DNA from: Leclercia sp. UBA7405
GTDB taxonomy: Bacteria; Pseudomonadota; Gammaproteobacteria; Enterobacterales; Enterobacteriaceae
Length of the DNA stretch: 17,439 nucleotides
Direction of reading: 5' to 3'
NCBI GenBank assembly: GCA_002469605.1
Contig: DKMV01000360.1
Coordinates: forward strand, 1 to 17,439
Shown: positions 7,616 through 14,192 of the stretch, one piece after another
Numbering within the stretch: position 1 is the first letter of the stretch
Layout: the number at the start of each line of letters is the position of its first letter
The notes under the pieces: generated by a model
What the model was told of the DNA's origin: nothing
Seen by the model: the letters and a program-made list of their open reading frames with translations, nothing else
Databases searched by the model: none
Program-made: the position numbers and the translations under genes

Positions 7616-7784
7616 TATTATATAATAATCCATTAAATGGAGATTTAAGAAGATTTAAGATTTACAGATAAGAAACGGGTAAAAATGATTTAAGGGTTTT
7701 AGCTGCTTCCCAGGCTTCGCACGCGATAACCCACTCTGTCGGTATGGTTATAGACGCGAAGGTTTGCATTGCTAAAGAGAACCA

Positions 7785-7813
7785 TAGTCACGCCCCGCAA
7801 CCAGGGTTATGCT
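7785..7813 (+). promoter_or_regulatory. Candidate promoter of yjdI-yjdJ
   Basis: TAGTCA (7785-7790) and TATGCT (7808-7813) are 17 bases apart and end 35 bases before the yjdI start codon. Both hexamers match the sigma-70 consensus at only 4 of 6 positions. Confidence 0.4.
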
Positions 7814-7847
7814 AACAGCCGAACATAATAATTACCGAGGCAATGTC

Positions 7848-8078
7848 ATGGATAACGATCTCCTGCAAGCAGGTTACCGGGCCTATACCGGTGAGAAAAT
7901 AGATGTCTATTTCAATACCGGTATTTGCCAGCACGCGGGAAATTGCGTGCGCGGCAGCGGCAAGCTCTTTAATCTGAAACGTAAACCCTGGATTATCCCT
8001 GACCAGGAAGATGTAGATACCGTCGTACGCATTATCGATACCTGCCCGAGCGGTGCGCTCAAGTACCGCCATAAATAA
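7848..8078 (+). CDS. yjdI: Small Fe-S cluster protein YjdI
   Basis: The 76-residue soluble protein belongs to the divergent 4Fe-4S mono-cluster family (Fer4_19 type) of E. coli YjdI. Candidate ligands are Cys27 and Cys33 in CQHAGNC, with His29 between them, and Cys66 in DTCPSGAL. The ATG at 7848 is chosen over an in-frame start at 7809: it has CCGAGG seven bases upstream and restores the E. coli length, with [12 protein letters not shown] at the same place. It is followed 10 bases later by yjdJ, so the two are probably one transcript. The electron partner and function are unknown. In E. coli this pair sits elsewhere on the chromosome, near lysU. Confidence 0.93.
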   Translation: MDNDLLQAGYRAYTGEKIDVYFNTGICQHAGNCVRGSGKLFNLKRKPWIIPDQEDVDTVVRIIDTCPSGALKYRHK

Positions 8079-8088
8079 GAGAGAAACC

Positions 8089-8361
8089 ATGCAAATTCAG
8101 GAAGGCCATAACAAGTTTTACGTGAACGATGCCAGCGGTAACCAGGTGGCGGAGATCGTGTTTGTCCCGACAGGCGAGCATCTGAGCATTATTGAACATA
8201 CCGACGTCGATCCGAGCCTGAAAGGGCAGGGCGTCGGCAAGCAGCTGGTGGCGAAAGTCGTGGAAAAAATGCGCGCCGAAAACCGCAAAGTTATCCCGCT
8301 CTGCCCCTTCGCGAAGCATGAATTCGATAATACCCGCGAGTACGACGATATTCGCGCCTGA
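8089..8361 (+). CDS. yjdJ: Small GNAT-like acetyltransferase YjdJ
   Basis: This 90-residue minimal GNAT-fold protein (YjdJ/Acetyltransf_CG family) aligns along its whole length with E. coli YjdJ. The acetyl-CoA loop is [11 protein letters not shown] at about residues 45-55. The C-terminal [11 protein letters not shown], with its conserved Cys and adjacent Lys-His, is typical of this family. The ATG at 8089 follows AGAGAG; the longer frame from 8053 would overlap yjdI and lacks homology there. The close pairing with the Fe-S protein YjdI is conserved with E. coli, so the two are likely to act together, but the substrate is unknown. The protein has no membrane segment or signal peptide. Confidence 0.92.
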   Translation: MQIQEGHNKFYVNDASGNQVAEIVFVPTGEHLSIIEHTDVDPSLKGQGVGKQLVAKVVEKMRAENRKVIPLCPFAKHEFDNTREYDDIRA

Positions 8362-8368
8362 GCCTTAT

Positions 8369-8397
8369 CGGCTGCGCCAGCGCCTTTGACGCAGCCG
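8369..8397 (+). repeat. Hairpin downstream of yjdJ
   Basis: CGGCTGCG (8369-8376) and CGCAGCCG (8390-8397) form a perfect 8-bp stem with a 13-base loop, starting 8 bases after the yjdJ stop codon. No T run follows, so it is more likely an mRNA-stabilising hairpin or Rho-related end than an intrinsic terminator. Confidence 0.55.
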
Positions 8398-8502
8398 CAC
8401 TATCGTCTACTCAACGACAATATCCCGTCCCCGCCCGCAAAATCTGATAGTTGTGCCATCTCCAGCTCACCGTTACCCTCGCAGAACTTTTCAGGAGGAA
8501 AT

Positions 8503-9006
8503 ATGGAATTGCAGATCAAAGAGGCGACGATTGAGGACGCAGCCGTGCTGGCCGCACTGGGCAAAGCCACCTATCTCAGCCATTTCTCTCACTACTGGCG
8601 CTCTGACGAGGATCTGCAAAAGTGGGTAGAGAATGAATATTCTCTCGCCGCGGTAACCGCCAGCCTGAGCGACAGCTCAACGTGCTGGTTGCTGGCCGTA
8701 ACCGATATTCCCGTCGGCTTTGCTAAATTCACCCGCCAGCAGGAGGGGGCGCACGATGGCACCCTGCTCAATAAACTCTACTTCACGAAAGCGGCTACCG
8801 GAAAAGGCTACGGCCGCGCGCTGTTTGACGATGTGGTTGCCCGCGCAAAGCGCAGCGGCAGCCGCTACTTCTGTCTGGAGGTGCTGGAGGGAAATGAAGG
8901 GGCGAGGCGCTTTTACGAATCTTACGGTATGCGCCATCTGCGCGATGAGGTGTTCAGCACGCCGGAACAGACCAGCGTGCTGCACATTTATGGCATGGCC
9001 ATTTAG
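8503..9006 (+). CDS. GNAT-family N-acetyltransferase
   Basis: The 167-residue cytoplasmic protein has a single GNAT domain that should transfer acetyl from acetyl-CoA to an amine. The pyrophosphate-binding loop is ATGKGYGRALFDD (98-110), with the β4-β5 region LNKLYFTK just before it and the motif-B segment LEVLEGNEGARRFYESYGM (125-143) after. The ATG at 8503 is preceded by a strong AGGAGG; an in-frame TTG at 8386 would add 39 residues of unconvincing sequence. The substrate cannot be told from sequence; the RimI-like layout would suit an amine, peptide or antibiotic. Its stop codon overlaps the last bases of convergent yqeG, and no terminator separates them. I do not recognise a named orthologue. 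Confidence 0.85.
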   Translation: MELQIKEATIEDAAVLAALGKATYLSHFSHYWRSDEDLQKWVENEYSLAAVTASLSDSSTCWLLAVTDIPVGFAKFTRQQEGAHDGTLLNKLYFTKAATGKGYGRALFDDVVARAKRSGSRYFCLEVLEGNEGARRFYESYGMRHLRDEVFSTPEQTSVLHIYGMAI

Positions 9007-10232
9007 GCGATAAACATCACCGAGACGCATAGCACCCCGACAATCAGCGTCAGCAGGTTGCCCACCGAGCGATAGGGCTTCAGGCTGGCGATCAGGTAGG
9101 TCGAGAGCGTCGGCATAATAAACAGGATCAGGGCGATAAGCGGCCCGCTGATGGCATAGATCATCGAGATAGCGTTCGGGTTAATGCAGCACACCGCAAA
9201 GGTGATCAGCGACACCAGCATAATCGACAGCGCCCGGTTAAACGCCCGGCTCTTCTTCACGCCCGCCTGGCCGAGGGAGGATCGCACTATCTCGGTGGCC
9301 CCTTCGATCACGCCAAAATAGGTGCCGAGGAAAGATTTCGACATTGCCACAATCGCCACCACTATGCCGGATATCCCCAGCCATGACGGCGAAGAGGGCA
9401 TCATTGAGAGCGCTGAAAGAATGGTCACCCCTTCCTCTTTCGCCGCCACAATATACGAAGGCGGGATCGACAGCAGGCAGCTAAAGACAAAAAAGAGCAC
9501 GCTCAGGCAGATTACCAGGTAGGCCACCTTCATAATGCGGGTACATTTGCCCATGGCGGCATCGCCATATTTTTCCCGGCGGTCGACGGCAAAGGTGGAG
9601 ATGATCGGTGTATGGCTAAAAGCAAACACCATCACCGGGATTGAGATCCACACCTGGTGCAGCGTATGCCGATCGAAGGTCATCTGACCGGTAAGCAGCT
9701 CTGGCTGCCAGTTGCCGGTTAAATAGAGCGACACCAGCAGGAAATAGGCGATCAGCGGAAAGACCAGGAAGCCCATCACCCGAATAGTAATATGCCGTCC
9801 CATCAGGAAGATCAGATTCAGGGTCAGCACCACTCCCAGGCTCACCAGTACCCGCACGGTGGTATCTACCGTTATCCGCTTCGCCAGCTGTTCGGTCAGC
9901 GAGTTGGTGATCGCCACCGCGTAAATCAGTACCACCACAAAAAAGGCCAGAAAATAGAGGCCGGTAATCAAGTTACCCACCTTGCGGCCATAGTAGTGCG
10001 TCACCGCACCGGTGATCCCTTCGCTGCCTTTGGTTTTAGAGGAGAGGATGAACTGGCATAACGCTTTATGCGGCCAGTAGGTGAGTGGATACGCCACAAG
10101 GGCGGTAATAAGGAGCACGATCGCCCCCGCAGACCCCAGCTGGATGGGCAGAAACAGGGTTCCCGCGCCCACGGCCGTGCCGTACAGGGCAAAGCTCCAG
10201 AGGGTCTCCTCTTTAGTCCAAATTTTCGACAT
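9003..10232 (-). CDS. yqeG: HAAAP-family amino acid permease YqeG (putative serine transporter)
   Basis: This is an inner-membrane secondary transporter of the hydroxy/aromatic amino acid permease group (SdaC/TdcC relatives). From the ATG at 10232 it has 409 residues, the E. coli YqeG length; a TTG two codons upstream is rejected. About eleven hydrophobic segments are visible. The first contains the conserved YGTAVGAGTLFLPIQLG; later landmarks are FAFSHTPIISTFAVDRREKYG and SKSFLGTYFGVIEGA. The cytosolic start MSKIWTKEETLW matches E. coli. The ribosome site is weak. Homology points to proton- or sodium-coupled uptake of serine or a related amino acid, but the substrate is not proven here. In E. 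coli it adjoins yqeF; here a PACE/LysR pair lies between them. Confidence 0.94.
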   Translation of the reverse strand: MSKIWTKEETLWSFALYGTAVGAGTLFLPIQLGSAGAIVLLITALVAYPLTYWPHKALCQFILSSKTKGSEGITGAVTHYYGRKVGNLITGLYFLAFFVVVLIYAVAITNSLTEQLAKRITVDTTVRVLVSLGVVLTLNLIFLMGRHITIRVMGFLVFPLIAYFLLVSLYLTGNWQPELLTGQMTFDRHTLHQVWISIPVMVFAFSHTPIISTFAVDRREKYGDAAMGKCTRIMKVAYLVICLSVLFFVFSCLLSIPPSYIVAAKEEGVTILSALSMMPSSPSWLGISGIVVAIVAMSKSFLGTYFGVIEGATEIVRSSLGQAGVKKSRAFNRALSIMLVSLITFAVCCINPNAISMIYAISGPLIALILFIMPTLSTYLIASLKPYRSVGNLLTLIVGVLCVSVMFIA

Positions 10233-10315
10233 GAGCAAAATATATCAACTATAAAACCAACAAAAAGGAGGCTAATTTACCATAATTATGTGTTCCAATC
10301 GCATTTTTGGTTATG

Positions 10316-10347
10316 AAAAGGCGGCCGGAGAGGATTTCCGTCCGGAG
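10316..10347 (-). terminator. Weak terminator of the PACE gene
   Basis: On the minus strand a 5-bp CCGGA/TCCGG stem (10345-10341 with 10329-10325) follows the stop codon and is trailed by GCCGCC and a CTTTT run at 10320-10316. The stem is short, so readthrough into yqeG is possible. Confidence 0.4.
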
Positions 10348-10349
10348 GG

Positions 10350-10811
10350 TTAGTTGCTTAACGCGCGCCGCTGCTGACGTCGTTTGATAAACCGATCGCG
10401 CAGGGTGTCGTAGGCCCAGTTGTACAACATGGTGTAGGGCAGGAAGAAAATAAAGAAACCTATTTCCAGGGTGAATGCCTGAAGCAGGCTCACCCCCAGT
10501 ACCAGCGCGACAATGGTAACGCCGATAAAAATAAAGCCGGTTTCAAAGCCCAGGGCGTGCAGGGCGCGCACGCGGGCGGTACGGGTGACTTTATGCACCG
10601 GCCAGAAGCGGTCGAACCCGGCGTTGTAGATAATGTTCCAGATCATCGCCGTGGTCGCCAGCAGAATGGTTAAACCACCCATCTCCAGCACCGGGCGCTG
10701 CATCAGCCAGGCGGTAGTCGGCGCAAGGATCGCGGTAGCGATACCCTCAAAACAGACGGCGTGAAAGATACGTTCCGGCAGTTTTCTGCGCTGAACATCG
10801 TTGTGCTGCAT
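10350..10811 (-). CDS. PACE-family (AceI-like) multidrug efflux protein
   Basis: The 153-residue inner-membrane protein has four hydrophobic helices arranged as two tandem BTP repeats, the layout of the proteobacterial antimicrobial compound efflux family. Repeat 1 starts PERIFHAVCFEG, with Glu22 at the place of the essential Glu15 of AceI, and has the WNIIYNAGFDRFWP motif at 58-71. Repeat 2 starts RVRALHALGFETG with Glu90 and has YNWAYDTLRDRF at 130-141. Characterised relatives are proton-coupled and export biocides such as chlorhexidine or short-chain diamines; the natural substrate here is unknown. It is divergent from a LysR-type regulator 106 bases away, the usual arrangement for PACE genes. 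This pair is absent from the equivalent place in E. coli. Confidence 0.9.
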   Translation of the reverse strand: MQHNDVQRRKLPERIFHAVCFEGIATAILAPTTAWLMQRPVLEMGGLTILLATTAMIWNIIYNAGFDRFWPVHKVTRTARVRALHALGFETGFIFIGVTIVALVLGVSLLQAFTLEIGFFIFFLPYTMLYNWAYDTLRDRFIKRRQQRRALSN

Positions 10812-10861
10812 AACCTGATACCTCGTTAACGTGCCGGGATGGGCATAATAGAGTGGCTATT

Positions 10862-10906
10862 TTTATCGTTTAAACTGATATATAAAAGTTAATAACCATC
10901 GATAAA
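10862..10906. promoter_or_regulatory. Candidate operator between the PACE gene and the LysR gene
   Basis: TTTATCG (10862-10868) and CGATAAA (10900-10906) are inverted 7-base arms 31 bases apart, with the palindrome GTTTAAAC (10868-10875) at the left arm. The spacing and divergent setting suit a LysR-type regulator binding region, but no canonical motif is decisive. Confidence 0.4.
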
Positions 10907-10917
10907 GTAGATAGATC

Positions 10918-11793
10918 ATGCGCTACTCCCCCGAAGCCTTAACGGCCTTTGTTGAGACGGTGGCGGCAGGCTCCTTCTCCGCTGCCGCCCGCCGCCTGCG
11001 TAAAAGCCAGTCCACCATCAGCACCGCCATCGCCCATCTGGAGGAGGATCTCGGTTTTACCCTGTTCGATCGCAGCGCCCGTCAGCCGGTGCTCACCGCC
11101 CAGGGCAGGCAGGTGCTGGGTTATGTGCAATCCATTCTGGCCGCCAGCGCGCGGCTGGATGCGCTGGCGGTGTCGCTCAGCGAAGAGACCGAAGCGCGGC
11201 TCACTTTTGTCCTCTCGGACACCCTGCATCCGGACGTGCTGGAAGAACTGCTGTACCGCTTTGACGAACGCTTTCCCCATACCGAATTTGAATGCCTGAT
11301 TGGGGAAGAGGAGGATGTCATCGACCTGCTGCAAAAAGAGCGGGCCCAGGTGGGCCTTACCGAAGCGCGGGAGAGCTATCCCACCGATATTGGCGCCACC
11401 CGGCTCCCCATGCAGACCCATATGGCGATCTTCACCGCCGTCAGCCACCCGCTGGCGGCACAAGCCCATATTAATGCTGACGAGCTCCACGGCTGGCGCG
11501 AGCTGCGACTCAATACCTATCTGGAGCGGCAGCCCGCCCTGGCGCAGGGGCCGGTCTGGTCGGCACCCAACTATTTGCTGCTGCTGAGCATGGCAGTGCA
11601 GGGGTTCGGCTGGTGCGAGCTGCCCTGCGCGCTGGTGGAGGAGTTTGCCCCGGCGAAATCGCTGGTGCAGCTTAACGTGACGGGCTGGCCGCGCTCGGTA
11701 GCGATCGATCTGGTGTGGAACAAACGCTCTCCGCCCGGCACCGCCGGAAACTGGCTGCGCCACTATCTGCAGCAGAAGGCGGATCCTTTGTGA
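10918..11793 (+). CDS. LysR-type transcriptional regulator
   Basis: The 291-residue DNA-binding protein has an N-terminal winged helix-turn-helix (about 1-60, with SFSAAARRLRKSQSTISTAI and LEEDLGFTLFDRSARQPVLT) and a two-lobed effector domain (about 90-285). The ATG at 10918 starts the canonical helix RYSPEALTAFVETVAAGSF directly, so the N-terminus is complete. It is divergent from the PACE gene and most likely controls it and itself. The inducer is unknown; the pocket shows nothing specific by eye. Its stop codon lies inside a near-consensus CRP site that probably belongs to yqeF. Confidence 0.92.
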   Translation: MRYSPEALTAFVETVAAGSFSAAARRLRKSQSTISTAIAHLEEDLGFTLFDRSARQPVLTAQGRQVLGYVQSILAASARLDALAVSLSEETEARLTFVLSDTLHPDVLEELLYRFDERFPHTEFECLIGEEEDVIDLLQKERAQVGLTEARESYPTDIGATRLPMQTHMAIFTAVSHPLAAQAHINADELHGWRELRLNTYLERQPALAQGPVWSAPNYLLLLSMAVQGFGWCELPCALVEEFAPAKSLVQLNVTGWPRSVAIDLVWNKRSPPGTAGNWLRHYLQQKADPL

Positions 11794-11807
11794 TAAGACT
11801 CACTTTT
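11786..11807 (+). promoter_or_regulatory. CRP-like site upstream of yqeF
   Basis: TGTGA (11789-11793), six bases, then TCACT (11800-11804) matches the CRP core consensus at 9 of 10 positions, with a T-rich right flank. The centre is 60-61 bases upstream of the start implied by the -10-like TACTAT at 11844-11849, close to a class I activator position. The same bases could also form a very weak 4-bp hairpin followed by seven T, which might end the lysR transcript. Confidence 0.5.
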
Positions 11808-11878
11808 TTTAAACATTTACATTAAGAGTTGATAACAATCCTCTACTATTGCCGCTGTCATTTTGCGCAGAGGTTGAG

Positions 11879-13057
11879 ATGAAAGAGGTCGTCATTGTTG
11901 GGGCATTGCGTACGGCGATCGGCTGTTTCCAGGGGGCGCTGGCGCGTCACTCTGCGGTCGAGCTGGGCAGCGTGCTGGTAAAAGCTCTGGTGGATCGCAG
12001 CGGCATTGCCACGCACGAAATTGATGAAGTGATCCTCGGCCAGGTGCTCACCGCCGGCGCCGGGCAAAATCCTGCCCGCCAGGCCGCGCTGAAGGGCGGC
12101 CTGCCGAATACGGTATCGGCGATCACCATCAACGACGTCTGCGGCTCCGGGCTGAAGGCGCTGCACCTGGCGACCCAGGCGATCCAGTGCGGCGAAGCCG
12201 ACGTGGTAATTGCCGGCGGCCAGGAGAATATGAGCCGCGCCCCGCATGTTCTCACCGACAGCCGCACCGGCGCGCAGCTGGGCAACAGCCAGCTGCTCGA
12301 CAGCCTGGTGCACGATGGCCTCTGGGATGCCTTTAACGACTACCATATGGGCGTGACGGCTGAAAACCTGGCGCGGGAGTATGGCATCACCCGCGAGCTG
12401 CAGGACGCCTATGCCCTCAGTTCGCAGCAAAAAGCCCGTGCCGCCATCGATGCCGGGCGCTTTCGGGATGAGATCGTGCCGGTAATGACGACCCGCGCCA
12501 GCGGCGACGCCCAGATAGTGGATACTGACGAACAGCCCCGCACCGATACCAGCGCCGAAGGGCTGGCGATGCTGAATCCTGCGTTTGACTCCCTCGGATC
12601 GGTGACGGCGGGTAATGCCTCCTCCATTAACGATGGCGCGGCCGCGGTGATGATGATGAGCGAAAGCAAAGCCGAAGAGCTGAACCTGCCGGTGCTGGCG
12701 CGCATCAAAGCCTTTGCCAGCGTGGGGGTCGATCCTGCCCTGATGGGGATTGCGCCGGTATACGCCACCCGACGCTGCCTGGAGCGGGCGGGCTGGGAGC
12801 TTGATGAAGTAGATCTGATTGAGGTTAACGAAGCTTTTGCCGCTCAGGCGCTATCGGTCGGTAAAATGCTCGAGTGGGATCCGCTGAAGGTCAACGTGAA
12901 CGGCGGGGCAATTGCGCTGGGCCATCCGATTGGCGCATCCGGCTGCCGCATTCTGGTCTCGCTGGTGCATGAGATGACGAAACGCAATGCTCGCAAGGGG
13001 CTAGCCACCTTATGCATTGGCGGCGGTCAGGGGGTGGCGTTAGCCATCGAAAGATAG
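11879..13057 (+). CDS. yqeF: Thiolase-family acetyl-CoA acetyltransferase YqeF
   Basis: The cytoplasmic thiolase of 392 residues condenses two acetyl-CoA to acetoacetyl-CoA or cleaves 3-ketoacyl-CoA. All catalytic residues are present: nucleophile Cys88 in NDVCGSGLKALH, His349 in GGAIALGHPIGASG and Cys379 in LCIGGGQG. The substrate-loop VNEAFAAQ is also intact. The ATG at 11879 follows AGAGG by five bases and gives the E. coli YqeF N-terminus MKEVVIVGALRT; an in-frame start ten codons upstream is rejected. It closely resembles E. coli YqeF and AtoB-type biosynthetic thiolases. Its physiological role is not settled, and it has no partner of fatty acid or acetoacetate metabolism nearby. A good terminator follows. 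Confidence 0.94.
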   Translation: MKEVVIVGALRTAIGCFQGALARHSAVELGSVLVKALVDRSGIATHEIDEVILGQVLTAGAGQNPARQAALKGGLPNTVSAITINDVCGSGLKALHLATQAIQCGEADVVIAGGQENMSRAPHVLTDSRTGAQLGNSQLLDSLVHDGLWDAFNDYHMGVTAENLAREYGITRELQDAYALSSQQKARAAIDAGRFRDEIVPVMTTRASGDAQIVDTDEQPRTDTSAEGLAMLNPAFDSLGSVTAGNASSINDGAAAVMMMSESKAEELNLPVLARIKAFASVGVDPALMGIAPVYATRRCLERAGWELDEVDLIEVNEAFAAQALSVGKMLEWDPLKVNVNGGAIALGHPIGASGCRILVSLVHEMTKRNARKGLATLCIGGGQGVALAIER

Positions 13058-13080
13058 TCCTGAAATTTATCCCGGAACAG

Positions 13081-13104
13081 GCCTCCGCTCGCGGGGGCTT
13101 TTTT
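13081..13104 (+). terminator. Intrinsic terminator of yqeF
   Basis: GCCTCCG (13081-13087) pairs with CGGGGGC (13092-13098) around a 4-base loop, with one G-U pair, and is followed by six T. Confidence 0.85.
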
Positions 13105-13377
13105 ATGGGTGAATGGGGACTTATTTTTACGCGTATCAGTAATTTCTAAATAATTCTCATTATCTGCCAACCTTTCCCTCCCTGTTATATAAAAATCTTT
13201 GTGATCTCAGACCGGAAATTTAGCCTTAAACTGCTGCTTTTGTTGATGGGGGTCACGTCCATATTTGCCAAAAAAAATGAAACAAATAATTACGATCCGG
13301 ATCACTAAAATACAGTTACTTAAAAAATAAAATGCAATTCCATAAAAACAAAACATCATTTTAATTGAGGGTAGAAC
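13105..13377 (+). promoter_or_regulatory. kdgM upstream regulatory region
   Basis: This AT-rich region has no gene. It holds a CRP-like TACGA-N6-TCACT (13291-13306), containing the palindrome GATCCGGATC, centred 41.5 bases before the start implied by the -10 TAAAAT at 13328-13333; that is the class II activator spacing. A weaker CRP-like site GTTGA-N6-TCACG lies at 13242-13257. A half KdgR site TGAAAC is at about 13278-13283. The -35 region is poor, as expected for an activated promoter. Confidence 0.5.
13347..13365 (+). promoter_or_regulatory. Candidate KdgR box of kdgM
   Basis: AAAAC-ATC-ATTTT (core 13350-13362) fits the KdgR operator form. It lies just downstream of the inferred start site and directly before the ribosome site GAGGG, so a bound repressor would block elongation. 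Confidence 0.5.
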
Positions 13378-14061
13378 ATGTTTAACAAATCTCTGGTCCT
13401 TGCTTCTTTAATTGGTGCATCTTTTGCGGCGCAGGCGGTAACCGTGGATCTGCGCCATGAATATATTGATAACGGCTCGAACGCTGACCGCGCGTCGGTA
13501 TCGCACCGTTTCGATAACGGTTTTGGTTTTTCTGTTGAAGCAAAATGGAAATCGGGCGGCGATAAAGCTGACCAGCCTTTTGCGGATATCGTCGGTAACG
13601 GTCACGAAGACCAGATAAGCTGGCGCTGGAAAGCCACCCCCAATATTGCGTTAACACCAGGTTTTACCCTTGAAAGTAAAGATAGTTTCACTATCTATAA
13701 GCCTTATCTCCATGCGCAGTACAGCTTCGACAACGGCTTCTACGTGGCTGCCCGCTACCGCTATGATTACACCCGTTACCCGTCCAGCGCCGAAAAAGAC
13801 GATGATAAAGTCAACCGTGGCGATGCATGGGTTGGCTGGGTCATGGGCGACTGGCGTACCGAGCTTAATTACGTTTACGCGAAAAGCACCGAAGGGACGA
13901 TTCGTAATAACAACAAAGACTACTCCCAGGAATATAACGTTAAGCTGGCTTATAAGATCGATAAAAACTGGGCCCCGTACGGTGAAATCGGTAACGTGGG
14001 CGTGAAAGAGACCGACGAACGTCAAACCCGTTTCCGCGTGGGTGTGGCTTATTCATTCTGA
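13378..14061 (+). CDS. kdgM: Oligogalacturonate-specific outer-membrane porin (KdgM family)
   Basis: KdgM-family porins are small monomeric beta-barrels that pass acidic oligosaccharides, in Dickeya oligogalacturonides, across the outer membrane. The 227-residue precursor starts with a signal peptide (1-20, SFAAQA then VTVD). Barrel strands carry the family hallmarks VDLRHEY, VSHRFDNGFGFSVEAKWK, PYLHAQY, VAARYRYDYTRY, YNVKLAYKIDKNWAPYGEIGNVG and TDERQTRFRVGVAYSF, with the terminal Phe for BAM recognition. Arg and Lys residues are frequent on the strands, as expected for an anion-selective channel. NanC and OmpL are relatives, but the adjacent ogl-kdu genes favour KdgM. GAGGG lies six bases before the ATG. 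A strong terminator follows and ogl is convergent. Confidence 0.92.
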   Translation: MFNKSLVLASLIGASFAAQAVTVDLRHEYIDNGSNADRASVSHRFDNGFGFSVEAKWKSGGDKADQPFADIVGNGHEDQISWRWKATPNIALTPGFTLESKDSFTIYKPYLHAQYSFDNGFYVAARYRYDYTRYPSSAEKDDDKVNRGDAWVGWVMGDWRTELNYVYAKSTEGTIRNNNKDYSQEYNVKLAYKIDKNWAPYGEIGNVGVKETDERQTRFRVGVAYSF

Positions 14062-14073
14062 TCCCCCTCTGCC

Positions 14074-14104
14074 AAAAAAAGCCGGCTAATAAGCCGGTTT
14101 TTTT
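14074..14104 (+). terminator. Intrinsic terminator of kdgM
   Basis: CCGGCT (14082-14087) pairs with AGCCGG (14092-14097) around AATA, flanked by seven A upstream and seven T downstream. Confidence 0.88.
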
Positions 14105-14137
14105 ATATCTGAAATAAAAGCGGCGTAACGAACAAAT

Positions 14138-14164
14138 AAAAAAAAGCCCTCCGCGAAGGAGGGC
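14138..14164 (-). terminator. Intrinsic terminator of ogl
   Basis: On the minus strand GCCCTCC pairs with GGAGGGC (7 bp, 5-base loop) and is followed by eight T. It lies 29 bases after the ogl stop codon. Confidence 0.88.
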
Positions 14165-14192
14165 AAGGCCAGTTACAGAAACACTAACTCAA

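Larger units (their letters stand above)
7392..7847. promoter_or_regulatory. AT-rich divergent intergenic region (autotransporter / yjdI)
   Basis: This 456-base stretch has no convincing gene. It is very AT-rich between about 7500 and 7700. From left to right it holds an inverted repeat at 7443-7470, three phased copies of a TTTATTSTGTTT motif at 7562-7615, a perfect 12-bp palindrome TATTATATAATA at 7616-7627, three GATTTAAG copies (7642, 7652, 7687), and a candidate yjdI promoter at 7785-7813. Such sequence is typical of H-NS-silenced surface-protein promoters, but no regulator can be named. Confidence 0.6.

Noticed and set aside
7500..7700. Possible CRISPR-like array or toxin-antitoxin gene in the AT-rich gap
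   Set aside because: The repeats are short, close together and lack unique spacers of constant length, and no small frame has a ribosome site.
10939..11763. Minus-strand open frame of 274 residues opposite the LysR gene
   Set aside because: It lies wholly antisense to a clear LysR regulator, has no recognisable domain, and is explained by GC-rich codon use of the real gene.
11789..11810. Intrinsic terminator of the LysR gene
   Set aside because: The stem would be only four base pairs despite seven following T; the same bases match a CRP site better, so I list that instead.
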